NCBI GenBank assembly: GCA_021159425.1 | Contig: JAGGRU010000004.1 | Coordinates: 1-15,266 of the forward strand | Reading direction: 5' to 3' | Source of the DNA: Sulfurovum sp. | GTDB lineage: Bacteria; Campylobacterota; Campylobacteria; Campylobacterales; Sulfurovaceae | Length of the DNA: 15,266 nt | Shown: piece after piece, positions 1 to 8,166 of the stretch | How the letters are laid out: every line of letters starts with the position of its first letter | Numbering within the stretch: the first letter of the stretch is position 1 | Made by a program: the position numbers and the translations under genes | The notes under the pieces: model-generated | Seen by the model: only the letters and a program-made list of their open reading frames with translations | What the model was told of the DNA's origin: nothing | Database searches by the model: none

Positions 1-1
1 G

Positions 2-249
2 GGTATTCGTGATGATCTGAAACGCTGTTTTCCTGATACCTACAAACAGATACTCTCTATTGCCTATTATCTTATCTTGGAAGATAGGAACCCTCTTAGT
101 AGATTCGCCTGCTGGGAGCGTACACATGAGCACCCCTATGCTAAAGAGATCGCTTCACAACGCAGCGCAGCGAACTCTTTGGATCTGTCACTGAGGATGC
201 CAAGACTGATGTAGGTTCAAGACCCCAGTATATCTCTTTTATATTTTAG
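2..249 (+). pseudogene. Transposase remnant (IS4/IS1634-like DDE family), frameshifted and truncated
   Basis: The frame open from base 2 encodes a segment rich in aromatic and charged residues (ILSIAYYLILEDRNPLSRF, then W..TH.HPY and SQRS). It resembles the N-terminal third of large IS4/IS1634-type transposases. After SQRS the frame runs into a stop at 212-214. The expected continuation, SELFGSVTEDAK, appears in another frame from about 169 and ends at 247-249. A tandem CGCAG/CGCAG at 161-170 makes a 2-bp duplication the likely cause of the frameshift. The rest of the catalytic domain is absent, since an unrelated gene follows on the other strand, and the start lies left of the window. It cannot encode a working enzyme. 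Family assignment is by remembered motif and is moderately sure; pseudogene status follows directly from the frames. Confidence 0.7.
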
Positions 250-863
250 AGGTTTAGGGGTTTGGATCGATTCATATCCAGTCTGCCTACTGTTTCACCA
301 TCTTTTACTATCATACTCATTGAAGCATCATAAGGAGGCTTATGATCTCTTAATACGTCGACCAAATGACTCATCACAAGACCGTGGTTTCTGCCTATTG
401 GGAATGCTACTTCTTCTATGTGTGACTTATGGATCTTGTCTGTCAATGCATTGAGTGCACATTGGTATGCACTTTCGTTCGTAACATACTGCAGGTAATA
501 ATCACGCATGATCTCAATATTGCCAAGCCATGCTCTGCGCTCATCTGTAGAAAGCCTCTCATTCTCTTTGACCTGATTGGTATATTTTTCGATCAATGCA
601 TTTGTTTTTTCCTGAAGAGAATCAAAAGCTTCCTGGGGATTGGCACAATGTTTTTTAAGCAGCTCAACCAATTCCTTGCCGCTGCGCTCTTTTTCGCTTG
701 TATCGTAGAGATATACCTTTTTATCCTCTGTTGGCTCAAAACTCAATGCTTCCAAAAGCTCAACTGCAGCATTTAAAAAGGTATATCTATCTGGTTTAGT
801 TTGGTCAAATGTGACCCCTCTGGCTGAAACTGCCGGTTTGGCACCTACATATTTTAATTCCAT
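246..863 (-). CDS. Hypothetical protein, 205 aa, downstream of nifU
   Basis: I do not recognise this protein. The 205-aa product starts MELKYVGAKP and has no signal peptide, membrane segment or Cys-pair metal motif. The middle (about residues 60-125) is charged and probably helical, possibly a short coiled coil. The C-terminal part has a compact, conserved-looking stretch (GRNHGLVMSHL near 157-167, then MIVKDGETVGRLDMN near 184-198). The ATG at 861-863 is preceded by a strong AAGGAG ribosome site about 8 bases upstream, so translation is credible. It lies 210 bp after nifU on the same strand, separated by a hairpin and with its own likely -10 box, so it is probably not strictly in the nifSU operon. 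Its end overlaps the end of the transposase remnant by 4 bp. Real gene: fairly sure; function: unknown. Confidence 0.8.
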   Translation of the reverse strand: MELKYVGAKPAVSARGVTFDQTKPDRYTFLNAAVELLEALSFEPTEDKKVYLYDTSEKERSGKELVELLKKHCANPQEAFDSLQEKTNALIEKYTNQVKENERLSTDERRAWLGNIEIMRDYYLQYVTNESAYQCALNALTDKIHKSHIEEVAFPIGRNHGLVMSHLVDVLRDHKPPYDASMSMIVKDGETVGRLDMNRSKPLNL

Positions 864-905
864 TCTCTACTCCTTCTATGGGTTGTATTTATTTTTATAG
901 AAAAT

Positions 906-911
906 AGTATA
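906..911 (-). promoter_or_regulatory. Likely -10 box for the 205-aa hypothetical gene
   Basis: On the minus strand the bases read TGTTATACT, an extended -10 (TGn plus TATACT), 43 bases upstream of the ATG at 863. No convincing -35 hexamer is seen, which is usual for housekeeping promoters in Campylobacterota. Inference from sequence only. Confidence 0.45.
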
Positions 912-1016
912 ACACAAGTTAGAGTTATTTATATAAGTAAAAGTGAAGAGAGAGGTTAAAAAATTAGGTTTATTGGCCATGATGTTCCTTTATATTTTAA
1001 TGAAATTAAAATAAAC

Positions 1017-1060
1017 TCCGGATGCCCGTTAAGGAAATACCTTTGGGCTACAAATCCGGA
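1017..1060 (-). terminator. REP-like hairpin after nifU, possible terminator
   Basis: A long imperfect stem: TCCGGAT and GCCC at 1017-1027 pair with GGGC and ATCCGGA at 1045-1060, and AAGG/CCTT at 1031-1043 form an inner stem around a 5-base loop. Read on the minus strand it lies 13 bp after the nifU stop and is followed by TTTATTTTAATTT, so it could end nifU transcription. The minus strand also shows GTAG (1051-1048) at the foot of the inner GCCC...GGGC hairpin, the arrangement seen in REP elements mobilised by RAYT-type transposases. Which role applies is not decided by the sequence. Confidence 0.5.
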
Positions 1061-1073
1061 ATGATATGTATGG

Positions 1074-2048
1074 CTAGATAGGAAGAACCCTGATATTTGC
1101 ATCAAGTTTTTCTTTTAAAATGTTCTCGATCGCAAAGAGTGTACCTGTACTTGAAGAGGCACACCCGTTACATGCACCAAGATATCTGATATAGATATCG
1201 ATATTTTCACCATTGTCTTTAATATCAAGAATTTCCATATCTCCACCATCCATAATAAGCATTTGACGAATGTTGTCATCTACGACTTTATCCACTGCTT
1301 TGATACGCTGAACAATAGTCATTTTTGCAAAATCTACATCTGACCCGCCCTCATTGCCAAGTGTTGCTGCAGATGCCATTTTCTCTTTCTCGTACTCTTC
1401 AAGAAGATCCACAAGATAGATATCTTTGGCTTCATGTCCACCAGGACGGATACATGATTTACAAAAAGCACCTGCTTTTGTGTAGTCTGCTATCTGTTCA
1501 ACTGTTGTAAGATCATTAAGACGGATCACTTCCTGAAGGGTAGAGAGTGTTACACGTGCACATTCACACACGATGATCTCTTCTTCAAAACTCTCCATAT
1601 CAACACCTTTATACTGTGCTGCTGCTTTTTTGATAACATCATAAGCCATAACAGAACAGTGCATTTTTTGAGGTGGAACTGCCGGAGTATCCGGATTGTC
1701 ACGCATTGCCATTTCAACATCGATGTTGGTGATCTTTACCGCTTCATCAACGGTTTTGCCTTTACAAAGTTCAGCCATAGTGTCTGAAGATGCGATCGCT
1801 GTACCACAACCAAAACTTTTAAATTTTGAAAGAAGTATTGCGTCATTTTTAGGATCAACTGCCCAGTAAAGTCTTACTGCATCTCCACAACTTTCTGCAC
1901 CAAAGTCAGCCACGATGAGTTTTGCACCCATTTCGTCAGCTTGCTCTTGTGTGATCTCACCCATGTTTTGAGGGTTGTTCATTAAATCTGTTACTTTATT
2001 GCTGTACTCATCCCAGATGGTACCGCCTATTAAACTATCTATTCCCAT
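1074..2048 (-). CDS. nifU: NifU, three-domain Fe-S cluster scaffold protein
   Basis: A 324-aa scaffold on which Fe-S clusters are built with sulfur from NifS and then passed to apoproteins. Residues 1-150 are the IscU-like domain with the three cluster cysteines C54 (AESCGD), C81 (FGCGTA) and C131 (MHCSV). Residues 158-205 are a Bfd-like [2Fe-2S] domain with C161, C163, C196 and C199 (CEC and CKSC). Residues 240-324 are an Nfu domain with the C293-x-x-C296 motif (ACNGC). This is the full-length nitrogenase-type layout, which in Campylobacterota is the general Fe-S system rather than a sign of nitrogen fixation. The ATG is preceded by AAAGGAT with suitable spacing. It follows nifS on the same strand after 98 bp containing a REP-type inverted pair, and is probably cotranscribed with it. 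All expected residues are present. Confidence 0.96.
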   Translation of the reverse strand: MGIDSLIGGTIWDEYSNKVTDLMNNPQNMGEITQEQADEMGAKLIVADFGAESCGDAVRLYWAVDPKNDAILLSKFKSFGCGTAIASSDTMAELCKGKTVDEAVKITNIDVEMAMRDNPDTPAVPPQKMHCSVMAYDVIKKAAAQYKGVDMESFEEEIIVCECARVTLSTLQEVIRLNDLTTVEQIADYTKAGAFCKSCIRPGGHEAKDIYLVDLLEEYEKEKMASAATLGNEGGSDVDFAKMTIVQRIKAVDKVVDDNIRQMLIMDGGDMEILDIKDNGENIDIYIRYLGACNGCASSSTGTLFAIENILKEKLDANIRVLPI

Positions 2049-2076
2049 TGTGTATCCTTTATAAAACGTGCTATTC

Positions 2077-2141
2077 GTAGGGTCGATTTATCGACCATTA
2101 TTTAAATTAAAATGTATGAAAGGTCGGTAAACCGACCCTAC
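2077..2141. repeat. Inverted pair of REP-like hairpins between nifS and nifU
   Basis: The first unit, 2077-2096, is GTAG followed by the hairpin GGTCGA/TCGACC. The second, 2122-2141, reads the same way on the other strand (GGTCGG/CCGACC, then CTAC). The two 20-bp units are reverse complements with two mismatches, separated by 25 AT-rich bases. A tetranucleotide GTAG at the foot of a small hairpin, in head-to-head pairs, is the hallmark of REP/BIME elements tied to RAYT transposases. The pair at 4647-4745 has the same design with different stem bases. It lies in the nifS-nifU transcript and may affect message stability. Confidence 0.7.
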
Positions 2142-2146
2142 CGGGC

Positions 2147-3400
<1,254 letters not shown>

Positions 3401-3466
3401 CTAATTAGATTACTGCATATTACGCAGTTTTTCTTAAATTAACATAAAATTTAAATAAAGAGGAGA

Positions 3467-3472
3467 ATTATA
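3467..3472 (-). promoter_or_regulatory. Likely nifS -10 box with palindrome in the spacer
   Basis: TATAAT on the minus strand, about 115 bases upstream of the nifS ATG. The perfect palindrome CCTAATTAGG (3475-3484) lies immediately upstream, in the spacer between -10 and -35, a position where a bound repressor would block RNA polymerase. No good -35 hexamer is visible. Confidence 0.45.
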
Positions 3473-3543
3473 CTCCTAATTAGGTTACTTTCTCTTTATT
3501 TTAGATGTCCCCTTAATAGAAAAGGAGGTAAAATAGATTCAAA

Positions 3544-3549
3544 TATAAT
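3544..3549 (+). promoter_or_regulatory. Likely selD -10 box
   Basis: TATAAT 60 bases upstream of the selD GTG start, in an AT-rich stretch; no clear -35. The start of the transcript would fall near 3556 and the leader would contain the palindrome AAAGTTCTAGAACTTT (3581-3596). Confidence 0.4.
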
Positions 3550-3580
3550 AGAACCCATTATGAGTACCTGGATTATTCAT

Positions 3581-3596
3581 AAAGTTCTAGAACTTT
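3581..3596 (+). promoter_or_regulatory. 16-bp perfect palindrome in the selD leader
   Basis: AAAGTTCTAGAACTTT is fully self-complementary and ends 3 bases before the GAGG ribosome site (3600-3603) of selD. It could be an operator or a small RNA hairpin controlling selD translation. Its regulator, if any, is unknown. Confidence 0.35.
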
Positions 3597-3608
3597 GTTG
3601 AGGTAGAT

Positions 3609-4643
3609 GTGAATAACGAATATAAATTAACAAAATTCGTTCAAGCAGCTGGTTGTGCCGCAAAAATGGGTCCGGGGGATCTAAAACATACGCTTTGCGG
3701 GCTCAATACAGAGAGTGAAAACTTGCTTGTAGGATTTGAAAACAGTGAAGATGCATCCGTGTATCAAATTAATGATACGCAAGCTATTGTGCAGACACTT
3801 GACTTTATCACTCCTGTGGTGGATGATCCCTATGTTTACGGCAAGATCGCTGCGGCGAATGCCCTGTCTGATGTCTTTGCTATGGGTGCAGATGTCAAAA
3901 CAGCACTGAACATTGTCGGCTTTGACAAAGTGAACCTGCCGGTAGATGCATTGGCTGAAATACTGCAAGGCGGTAATGAAAAGATCCGTGAATGCGGTGG
4001 TGTCCTTATGGGTGGACATACTATCGAGTCCCCGGAGATGTATTACGGACTTTCAGTCACAGGATTGATCCACCCTGACAAAATCTCCAGAAACAATACA
4101 GCCAAAATCGGTCATGTACTCATTTTGACCAAGCCGCTTGGTACAGGTATTTTATCTACTGCCATTAAAAGAGACCTGCTCTCTGAAAGTTCTACCGAAG
4201 AGGCAGCAAAAGTGATGCAGACACTGAACTATATGCCCTCTCTCATTATGCGTGAGTACGATGTGTCTGCCTGTACTGATGTGACAGGGTTTGGTCTGTT
4301 GGGACATGGTCTGGAGTGTATAAACCCGGATATCTCTCTGCATATTGACGCTTCAACCCTGCCCATACTCCCGGATGCCCTGAAAATGGCAGAGCTGGAT
4401 ACTGTACCGGGCGGAAGCAAACGTAATATGAAACATATAGAAGACAAGGTCTCTTTTGTAGGAAATGCTATCAACAGTAAACTCATCCTTTCTGATGCCC
4501 AAACTTCAGGAGGACTGCTCATAGCCATGGATGAAAAAGATGCCAGAGAGTATATCAAGAGAGTAGAAGAACTCTGTTACGGTTATGCGACGATTATTGG
4601 AAGAGTAGAAGCAAAAGGTGAGAAAGACATCATCGTATTCTAA
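3609..4643 (+). CDS. selD: SelD, selenide water dikinase (selenophosphate synthetase)
   Basis: The 344-aa enzyme makes selenophosphate from selenide and ATP, the selenium donor for SelA. The N-terminal active-site segment reads AAGCAAKMGPGDL: C16 is the redox residue, often Sec or Cys in this family, and K19 is the catalytic lysine. It is Cys-type here, and the second Cys of the GCGCK form is replaced by Ala. Metal- and ATP-binding aspartates appear as D65 (TLDF) and D88 (NALSDVF), followed by GGHTIE at 135-140. Length matches the family (about 345 aa). The start is GTG at 3609, with GAGG five bases upstream; the overlapping ATG at 3607 would stop at once. It diverges from nifS and heads the selenocysteine genes, separated from selC by a REP pair that may act as terminator. 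Certain identity. Confidence 0.97.
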   Translation: MNNEYKLTKFVQAAGCAAKMGPGDLKHTLCGLNTESENLLVGFENSEDASVYQINDTQAIVQTLDFITPVVDDPYVYGKIAAANALSDVFAMGADVKTALNIVGFDKVNLPVDALAEILQGGNEKIRECGGVLMGGHTIESPEMYYGLSVTGLIHPDKISRNNTAKIGHVLILTKPLGTGILSTAIKRDLLSESSTEEAAKVMQTLNYMPSLIMREYDVSACTDVTGFGLLGHGLECINPDISLHIDASTLPILPDALKMAELDTVPGGSKRNMKHIEDKVSFVGNAINSKLILSDAQTSGGLLIAMDEKDAREYIKRVEELCYGYATIIGRVEAKGEKDIIVF

Positions 4644-4646
4644 CGC

Positions 4647-4745
4647 GTAGGTCGGGGTACCCTTACCCCGACTTCCAAATTTAATACACAACATAAAATT
4701 TTATCTCATGCAAATTAATGTCGGGGTAAGGGTACCCCGACCTAC
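4647..4745. repeat. Perfect 26-bp inverted repeat pair, REP/BIME-like, between selD and selC
   Basis: The unit at 4647-4672 (GTAG, then a stem GTCGGGGTA...TACCCCGAC) is repeated exactly, as its reverse complement, at 4720-4745, with 47 AT-rich bases between. Each unit is itself a hairpin and each carries GTAG at its outer foot, the REP signature. The element begins 3 bp after the selD stop and ends 19 bp before the selC -10 box. Either hairpin could stop or stabilise the selD message. Sequence identity of the two arms suggests recent insertion or gene-conversion-like upkeep. Confidence 0.75.
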
Positions 4746-4761
4746 AATCCTATATAAAAAA

Positions 4762-4770
4762 TGCTATACT
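4762..4770 (+). promoter_or_regulatory. Likely selC promoter (extended -10)
   Basis: TGCTATACT is an extended -10 box ending 10 bases before the tRNA 5' end, giving a start point within a few bases of the mature end. It directly follows the REP pair. No clear -35 is seen. It may also drive selA-selB through selC. Confidence 0.5.
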
Positions 4771-4780
4771 TCTCCCCTCT

Positions 4781-4879
4781 GGAGGAGATGTGATCCTGGT
4801 GGACACCGCAGGTTTCAACCCTGATCGGAGGTTTTTGTGAAAACGCCTCGGTAGGTTCGATTCCTACTTCCTCTCGCCA
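4781..4879 (+). tRNA. selC: tRNA-Sec (anticodon TCA)
   Basis: A 99-nt selenocysteine tRNA with encoded CCA (4877-4879), which reads UGA when SelB is bound. Anticodon TCA is at 4815-4817 in the loop TTTCAAC. The T arm is regular: GTAGG, loop TTCGATT, CCTAC (4851-4867). The long variable arm has a GAGG/CCTC stem (4828-4849), and the D arm has a 4-base loop (TGGT), both typical of Sec tRNA. Some stems are irregular as folded by eye. The acceptor strand 4868-4875 pairs with 4781-4787 only if T4874 is bulged. The D stem needs A4793 bulged. The anticodon stem has only four clean pairs. The discriminator is G4876. It sits directly between selD and selA, which settles the assignment; the exact fold is less sure. 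Confidence 0.93.
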
Positions 4880-4904
4880 TAAGTAAGCATTAACTTATAT
4901 TTTT

Positions 4905-4980
4905 TCCGAAACAAGTTTCGGATTCCTGGAACTTCAAACTTGTTTGAGAAAAAACATAAAACCTACGTCAGGATGACGTA
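4905..4980. repeat. Palindrome-rich element between selC and selA
   Basis: Four palindromes in 76 bp: TCCGAAACAAGTTTCGGA (4905-4922), TTCC-T-GGAA (about 4923-4931), TCAAACTTGTTTGA (4934-4947) and TACGTCA-GGA-TGACGTA (4964-4980). The first and third are related: AAACAAGTTT and AAACTTGTTT are reverse complements. No U-run follows on the + strand, so it is not a standard terminator for selC. It looks like a small dispersed palindromic repeat (MITE- or REP-like), and ends 16 bp before selA. Confidence 0.55.
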
Positions 4981-4996
4981 ATACATAGGAAAATAA

Positions 4997-6355
4997 ATGT
5001 TAAAAAACCACCTGCTTAAAGCTATCCCAAAAGTTGACAAATTCATAGAACATTCAGACTTTGAAAACCTGTCTAAACCCATAATTATGCCTCTTATTCG
5101 TGAAAGTTTTGACTTACTTCGGGCAGAGTTACTAAGTGCTAAAGTACACTCTGTCAATGAAGATAAACTACGTCAAAACATCTTAGTAAAATACAATGAT
5201 ATCATGACCCCATCACTGCAAAAAGTTATCAATGCCACTGGTGTCATAGTGCATACCAATCTGGGCAGAAGTCTCATCAACCCTGAGAGTTTTGACAAGG
5301 CAAAAGAAATTGCTACCTCGTACAACAACCTTGAGTACGATCTTGACAAAGGAAAAAGAGGGGAACGGTATTCACACCTTTCCAAACTTTTTACCAAACT
5401 CCTGGATTGTGAAGATGTATTGGTGGTTAATAACAATGCATCTGCTGTCTTTTTAATTTTAAATACTTTTGCAAAAAGAAAAGAGGTCATAGTCAGCCGT
5501 GGAGAACTGGTAGAGATAGGTGGGAGTTTTCGCATTCCTGAAGTAATGAAAAATTCCGGAGCCAAACTTGTAGAAGTGGGGGCAACCAACAAAACACATT
5601 TATGTGATTATGAAGAGAACATCACTGAGAGAACTAAAATGCTGATGAAAGTCCACAAATCAAACTACAGCATTGAAGGTTTTACTTCTGAAGTAGCATT
5701 CAAGGAGATCGCCAAACTTGCAAAAGAGAAAGGTCTCATAGATTATTTTGACCTTGGAAGCGGACATTTGGTTGACCTGCCTTACGGACTTTCCCACTCT
5801 GAACCTTCTCTTCATGAAATTATGAAAGATGACCCCTCTTTACTCTCCTTTTCAGGAGACAAACTTTTTGGCTCTGTGCAGGCAGGGATCATTGTCGGCA
5901 AAAAAGAGCTCATAGCCAAACTCAAAAAGAACCAGCTATTGCGTATGCTAAGAGTGGATAAACTGACACTCTCCATCTTAACGCAGGACATCCAATCTAT
6001 GCTTTTGAACAGGTATGAAAACCTTCCTACACTGGGTATGCTTTTTAAAGATGTCGATACACTCAAAAAAAATGCACAAGTTTTAACAGATGAGATCAAA
6101 GACCTTGTAACATGTGAAATTATAGAGACTACTACACTCATAGGCGGTGGTTCTACTCCCAATAAAAAGATACCAAGTATCGCAGTGACCATTGCCTTGA
6201 AAAATTATTCGCCAAATAAAATACAGAAGCTTTTTAGAGAAAAAAATATCATCGGACGTATTGAAAATGAAAAATTTCTGCTTGATTTCAGAACGATTGA
6301 TATAAACGATATACAATATCTTAGCGAGAGTATCAAATGTCTAGCTACATCATAG
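4997..6355 (+). CDS. selA: SelA, L-seryl-tRNA(Sec) selenium transferase
   Basis: A 452-aa PLP enzyme (E. coli form about 463 aa) that converts seryl-tRNA-Sec into selenocysteinyl-tRNA-Sec using selenophosphate from SelD; the family forms a large ring-shaped homodecamer in the cytoplasm. Recognised by the signature INATGVIVHTNLGRS at 78-92, EIGGSFRIPEV at 173-183, FDLGSGHLVDLP at 251-262 and the PLP lysine K289 in SFSGDKLFGSVQAG. The N-terminal 70 residues form the tRNA-Sec recognition domain in this family. The ATG has TAGGA six bases upstream. It lies 117 bp after selC and its last 19 bp overlap selB, so the two are translationally coupled. No odd features in the active site. Confidence 0.97.
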   Translation: MLKNHLLKAIPKVDKFIEHSDFENLSKPIIMPLIRESFDLLRAELLSAKVHSVNEDKLRQNILVKYNDIMTPSLQKVINATGVIVHTNLGRSLINPESFDKAKEIATSYNNLEYDLDKGKRGERYSHLSKLFTKLLDCEDVLVVNNNASAVFLILNTFAKRKEVIVSRGELVEIGGSFRIPEVMKNSGAKLVEVGATNKTHLCDYEENITERTKMLMKVHKSNYSIEGFTSEVAFKEIAKLAKEKGLIDYFDLGSGHLVDLPYGLSHSEPSLHEIMKDDPSLLSFSGDKLFGSVQAGIIVGKKELIAKLKKNQLLRMLRVDKLTLSILTQDIQSMLLNRYENLPTLGMLFKDVDTLKKNAQVLTDEIKDLVTCEIIETTTLIGGGSTPNKKIPSIAVTIALKNYSPNKIQKLFREKNIIGRIENEKFLLDFRTIDINDIQYLSESIKCLATS

Positions 6356-8166
6356 GTACCTGTGGTCACATTGACCATGGGAAAACTTCCATTATCAAAG
6401 CCATGAACGGATTTGAGGGAGATACACTTAAAGAAGAGAAAGAACGCGGTATCACTATTGACCTGAGCTTTTCAAACATTTCACAAGGTGATAAAAACAT
6501 TGCTTTCATTGATGTTCCCGGTCATGAGAAACTGGTTAAGAATATGATCTCCGGAGCTTTTGGTTTTGACTCTGTGATGATCGTTGTTTCAGCTACAGAA
6601 GGCATTAAGCCTCAAACAGTGGAACACTTGGAAATACTTAAACTTTTAGGGGTGAAAGATGCTGTGCTGGTTATCTCAAAAAAAGACCTGCTCTCTGAAG
6701 CATTATTGCAGTCCAAAATGATCGAAATTCAGGCTTTTGTTGCCAAATACAAATTCAACATTCAAGCTGTGGTCCCTGTATCTATCTATGATGAAAGCTC
6801 CATTGAAACACTTAAAGAAAGACTTTTTTCACTGGAATTAAAGAACAAAGAAGAGCAGAACTTCTTTAGACTCTATATTGACAGAACTTTTTCCATAAAA
6901 GGGAAAGGAAGCATTGTCACCGGGACTGTCCTTGGAAAAGAGATCAGCGTAGATGACAAACTCTTTGTCTGTGACAGTAACAAAACCTGTAAGATCAAAA
7001 ATATGCAAGTACATGAGCAGGATGTAGAACGTGTAAAAATTTCAAACAGGGTTGCTTTGAATTTAACGAATGTAGATGCAAAAGAGTTAAAAAAAGGCTT
7101 TTTACTCTCGAAAAAAGGGTACCTCCGAGGATTTAAAGAGATCGATATCTCTTTCGCTTCTCTTGGGGAAAACAGACAACTCACACACAACAAAAATTAC
7201 AGCATATACATAGGCTCAAAAAGATTTGAAGCCAAAGTTACACTCTTTGGTTCCACTGAAGCGCTTGAAGAGGGTTTTGCTACCATTAAAGCTAGCAATG
7301 ACATTTTCTCTATCTATGGAGAAAAGCTGATCATTCGTGATGGCAACAGAACCATTGCAGGGGCAACTGTGCTCAACCCTGTCTCTGATCCTCTGAGAAA
7401 AAGCCAGAAACTACAACTGCTCAATGCACTCGAAGAGAGAGATTTCCCAAAAGGCTATGTCATCCTGCTTGAAGCCCATAAAAAAGGTTTGGGTCTGGTC
7501 TCCTCTGCTCAGAGATTTGCTCTTTCACATGAAGAAGCACTCAATGAAGCAAAGACCTTGGAGAACTGTTTTGTAGATGAAAAAGAACTCATCATTTACC
7601 CTGTTTTGACACAAAAGATCATCATCGATACTGTACGTGCCATTTATGAAAAAAATCCTTATGCCCTGCTCTCTGTTTCGTCTTTGAAACTCAGACTCCC
7701 CTGGGCAAGTGCCTCGTTCATTGAAGCTTCATTACAACAATTGCTTGAAGAGCGTCTTTTGGTCAAAGAACAAAACCTTTATAAAAGTGCAAACGTGACA
7801 GAAGATCTTTCTGTGGTACTTGAAAAAAGGATTTTGGAAAGACTTTTAAAAGAAGATATTGCACCCACCGCACCCTACAACATGTATGATGACCTTGATC
7901 TTGACAGAAAAAGCGGAGATGACATTTTAAAATCTCTCTGCTCTAAAAAAGAGGTTGTAAGAGTAGAACACAATCTTTTTGTACATGCGCAGAGTCTGAG
8001 TAAAATGATCTTGGAGATGAAAAACATCATCAAAGAAGAAGCGTATATTGACATTAAAAACTTCAAAGAGAAATTTCCGTTAAGCAGAAAATACCTCATC
8101 GCATATCTGGACTATTTAGATAAATTTTCTGAAATTAAAAAAGAGAACGGAAAACGGTTTTTCTAG
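6337..8166 (+). CDS. selB: SelB, selenocysteine-specific elongation factor
   Basis: A 609-aa GTPase (E. coli form 614 aa) that brings Sec-tRNA-Sec to UGA codons followed by a SECIS hairpin. The N-terminal G domain has G1 GHIDHGKT (10-17), G2 RGITID (37-42), G3 DVPGHE (59-64) and G4 SKKD (114-117) in place of the commoner NKxD. EF-Tu-like beta-barrel domains follow to about residue 350. The remaining 260 residues are the winged-helix array that binds SECIS RNA, ending with a short basic helix-turn-helix stretch. The ATG lies inside the selA end, with GCGAGAG just upstream. No terminator hairpin is evident after the stop. Presence of this gene means at least one Sec protein elsewhere, most likely the formate dehydrogenase catalytic subunit. 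Confidence 0.97.
   Translation: MSSYIIGTCGHIDHGKTSIIKAMNGFEGDTLKEEKERGITIDLSFSNISQGDKNIAFIDVPGHEKLVKNMISGAFGFDSVMIVVSATEGIKPQTVEHLEILKLLGVKDAVLVISKKDLLSEALLQSKMIEIQAFVAKYKFNIQAVVPVSIYDESSIETLKERLFSLELKNKEEQNFFRLYIDRTFSIKGKGSIVTGTVLGKEISVDDKLFVCDSNKTCKIKNMQVHEQDVERVKISNRVALNLTNVDAKELKKGFLLSKKGYLRGFKEIDISFASLGENRQLTHNKNYSIYIGSKRFEAKVTLFGSTEALEEGFATIKASNDIFSIYGEKLIIRDGNRTIAGATVLNPVSDPLRKSQKLQLLNALEERDFPKGYVILLEAHKKGLGLVSSAQRFALSHEEALNEAKTLENCFVDEKELIIYPVLTQKIIIDTVRAIYEKNPYALLSVSSLKLRLPWASASFIEASLQQLLEERLLVKEQNLYKSANVTEDLSVVLEKRILERLLKEDIAPTAPYNMYDDLDLDRKSGDDILKSLCSKKEVVRVEHNLFVHAQSLSKMILEMKNIIKEEAYIDIKNFKEKFPLSRKYLIAYLDYLDKFSEIKKENGKRFF

Noticed and set aside
3609..4643. SelD as a selenoprotein
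   Set aside because: The active-site residue is encoded as Cys (C16) and there is no in-frame TGA in the reading frame.
4905..4922. Rho-independent terminator of selC
   Set aside because: The stem is good but the T-run precedes it on the + strand and no U-run follows in either direction, so it does not fit a terminator.
5812..6192. 126-aa minus-strand frame inside selA
   Set aside because: Antisense to an unambiguous selA; Ser-rich composition typical of a reverse-frame artefact.
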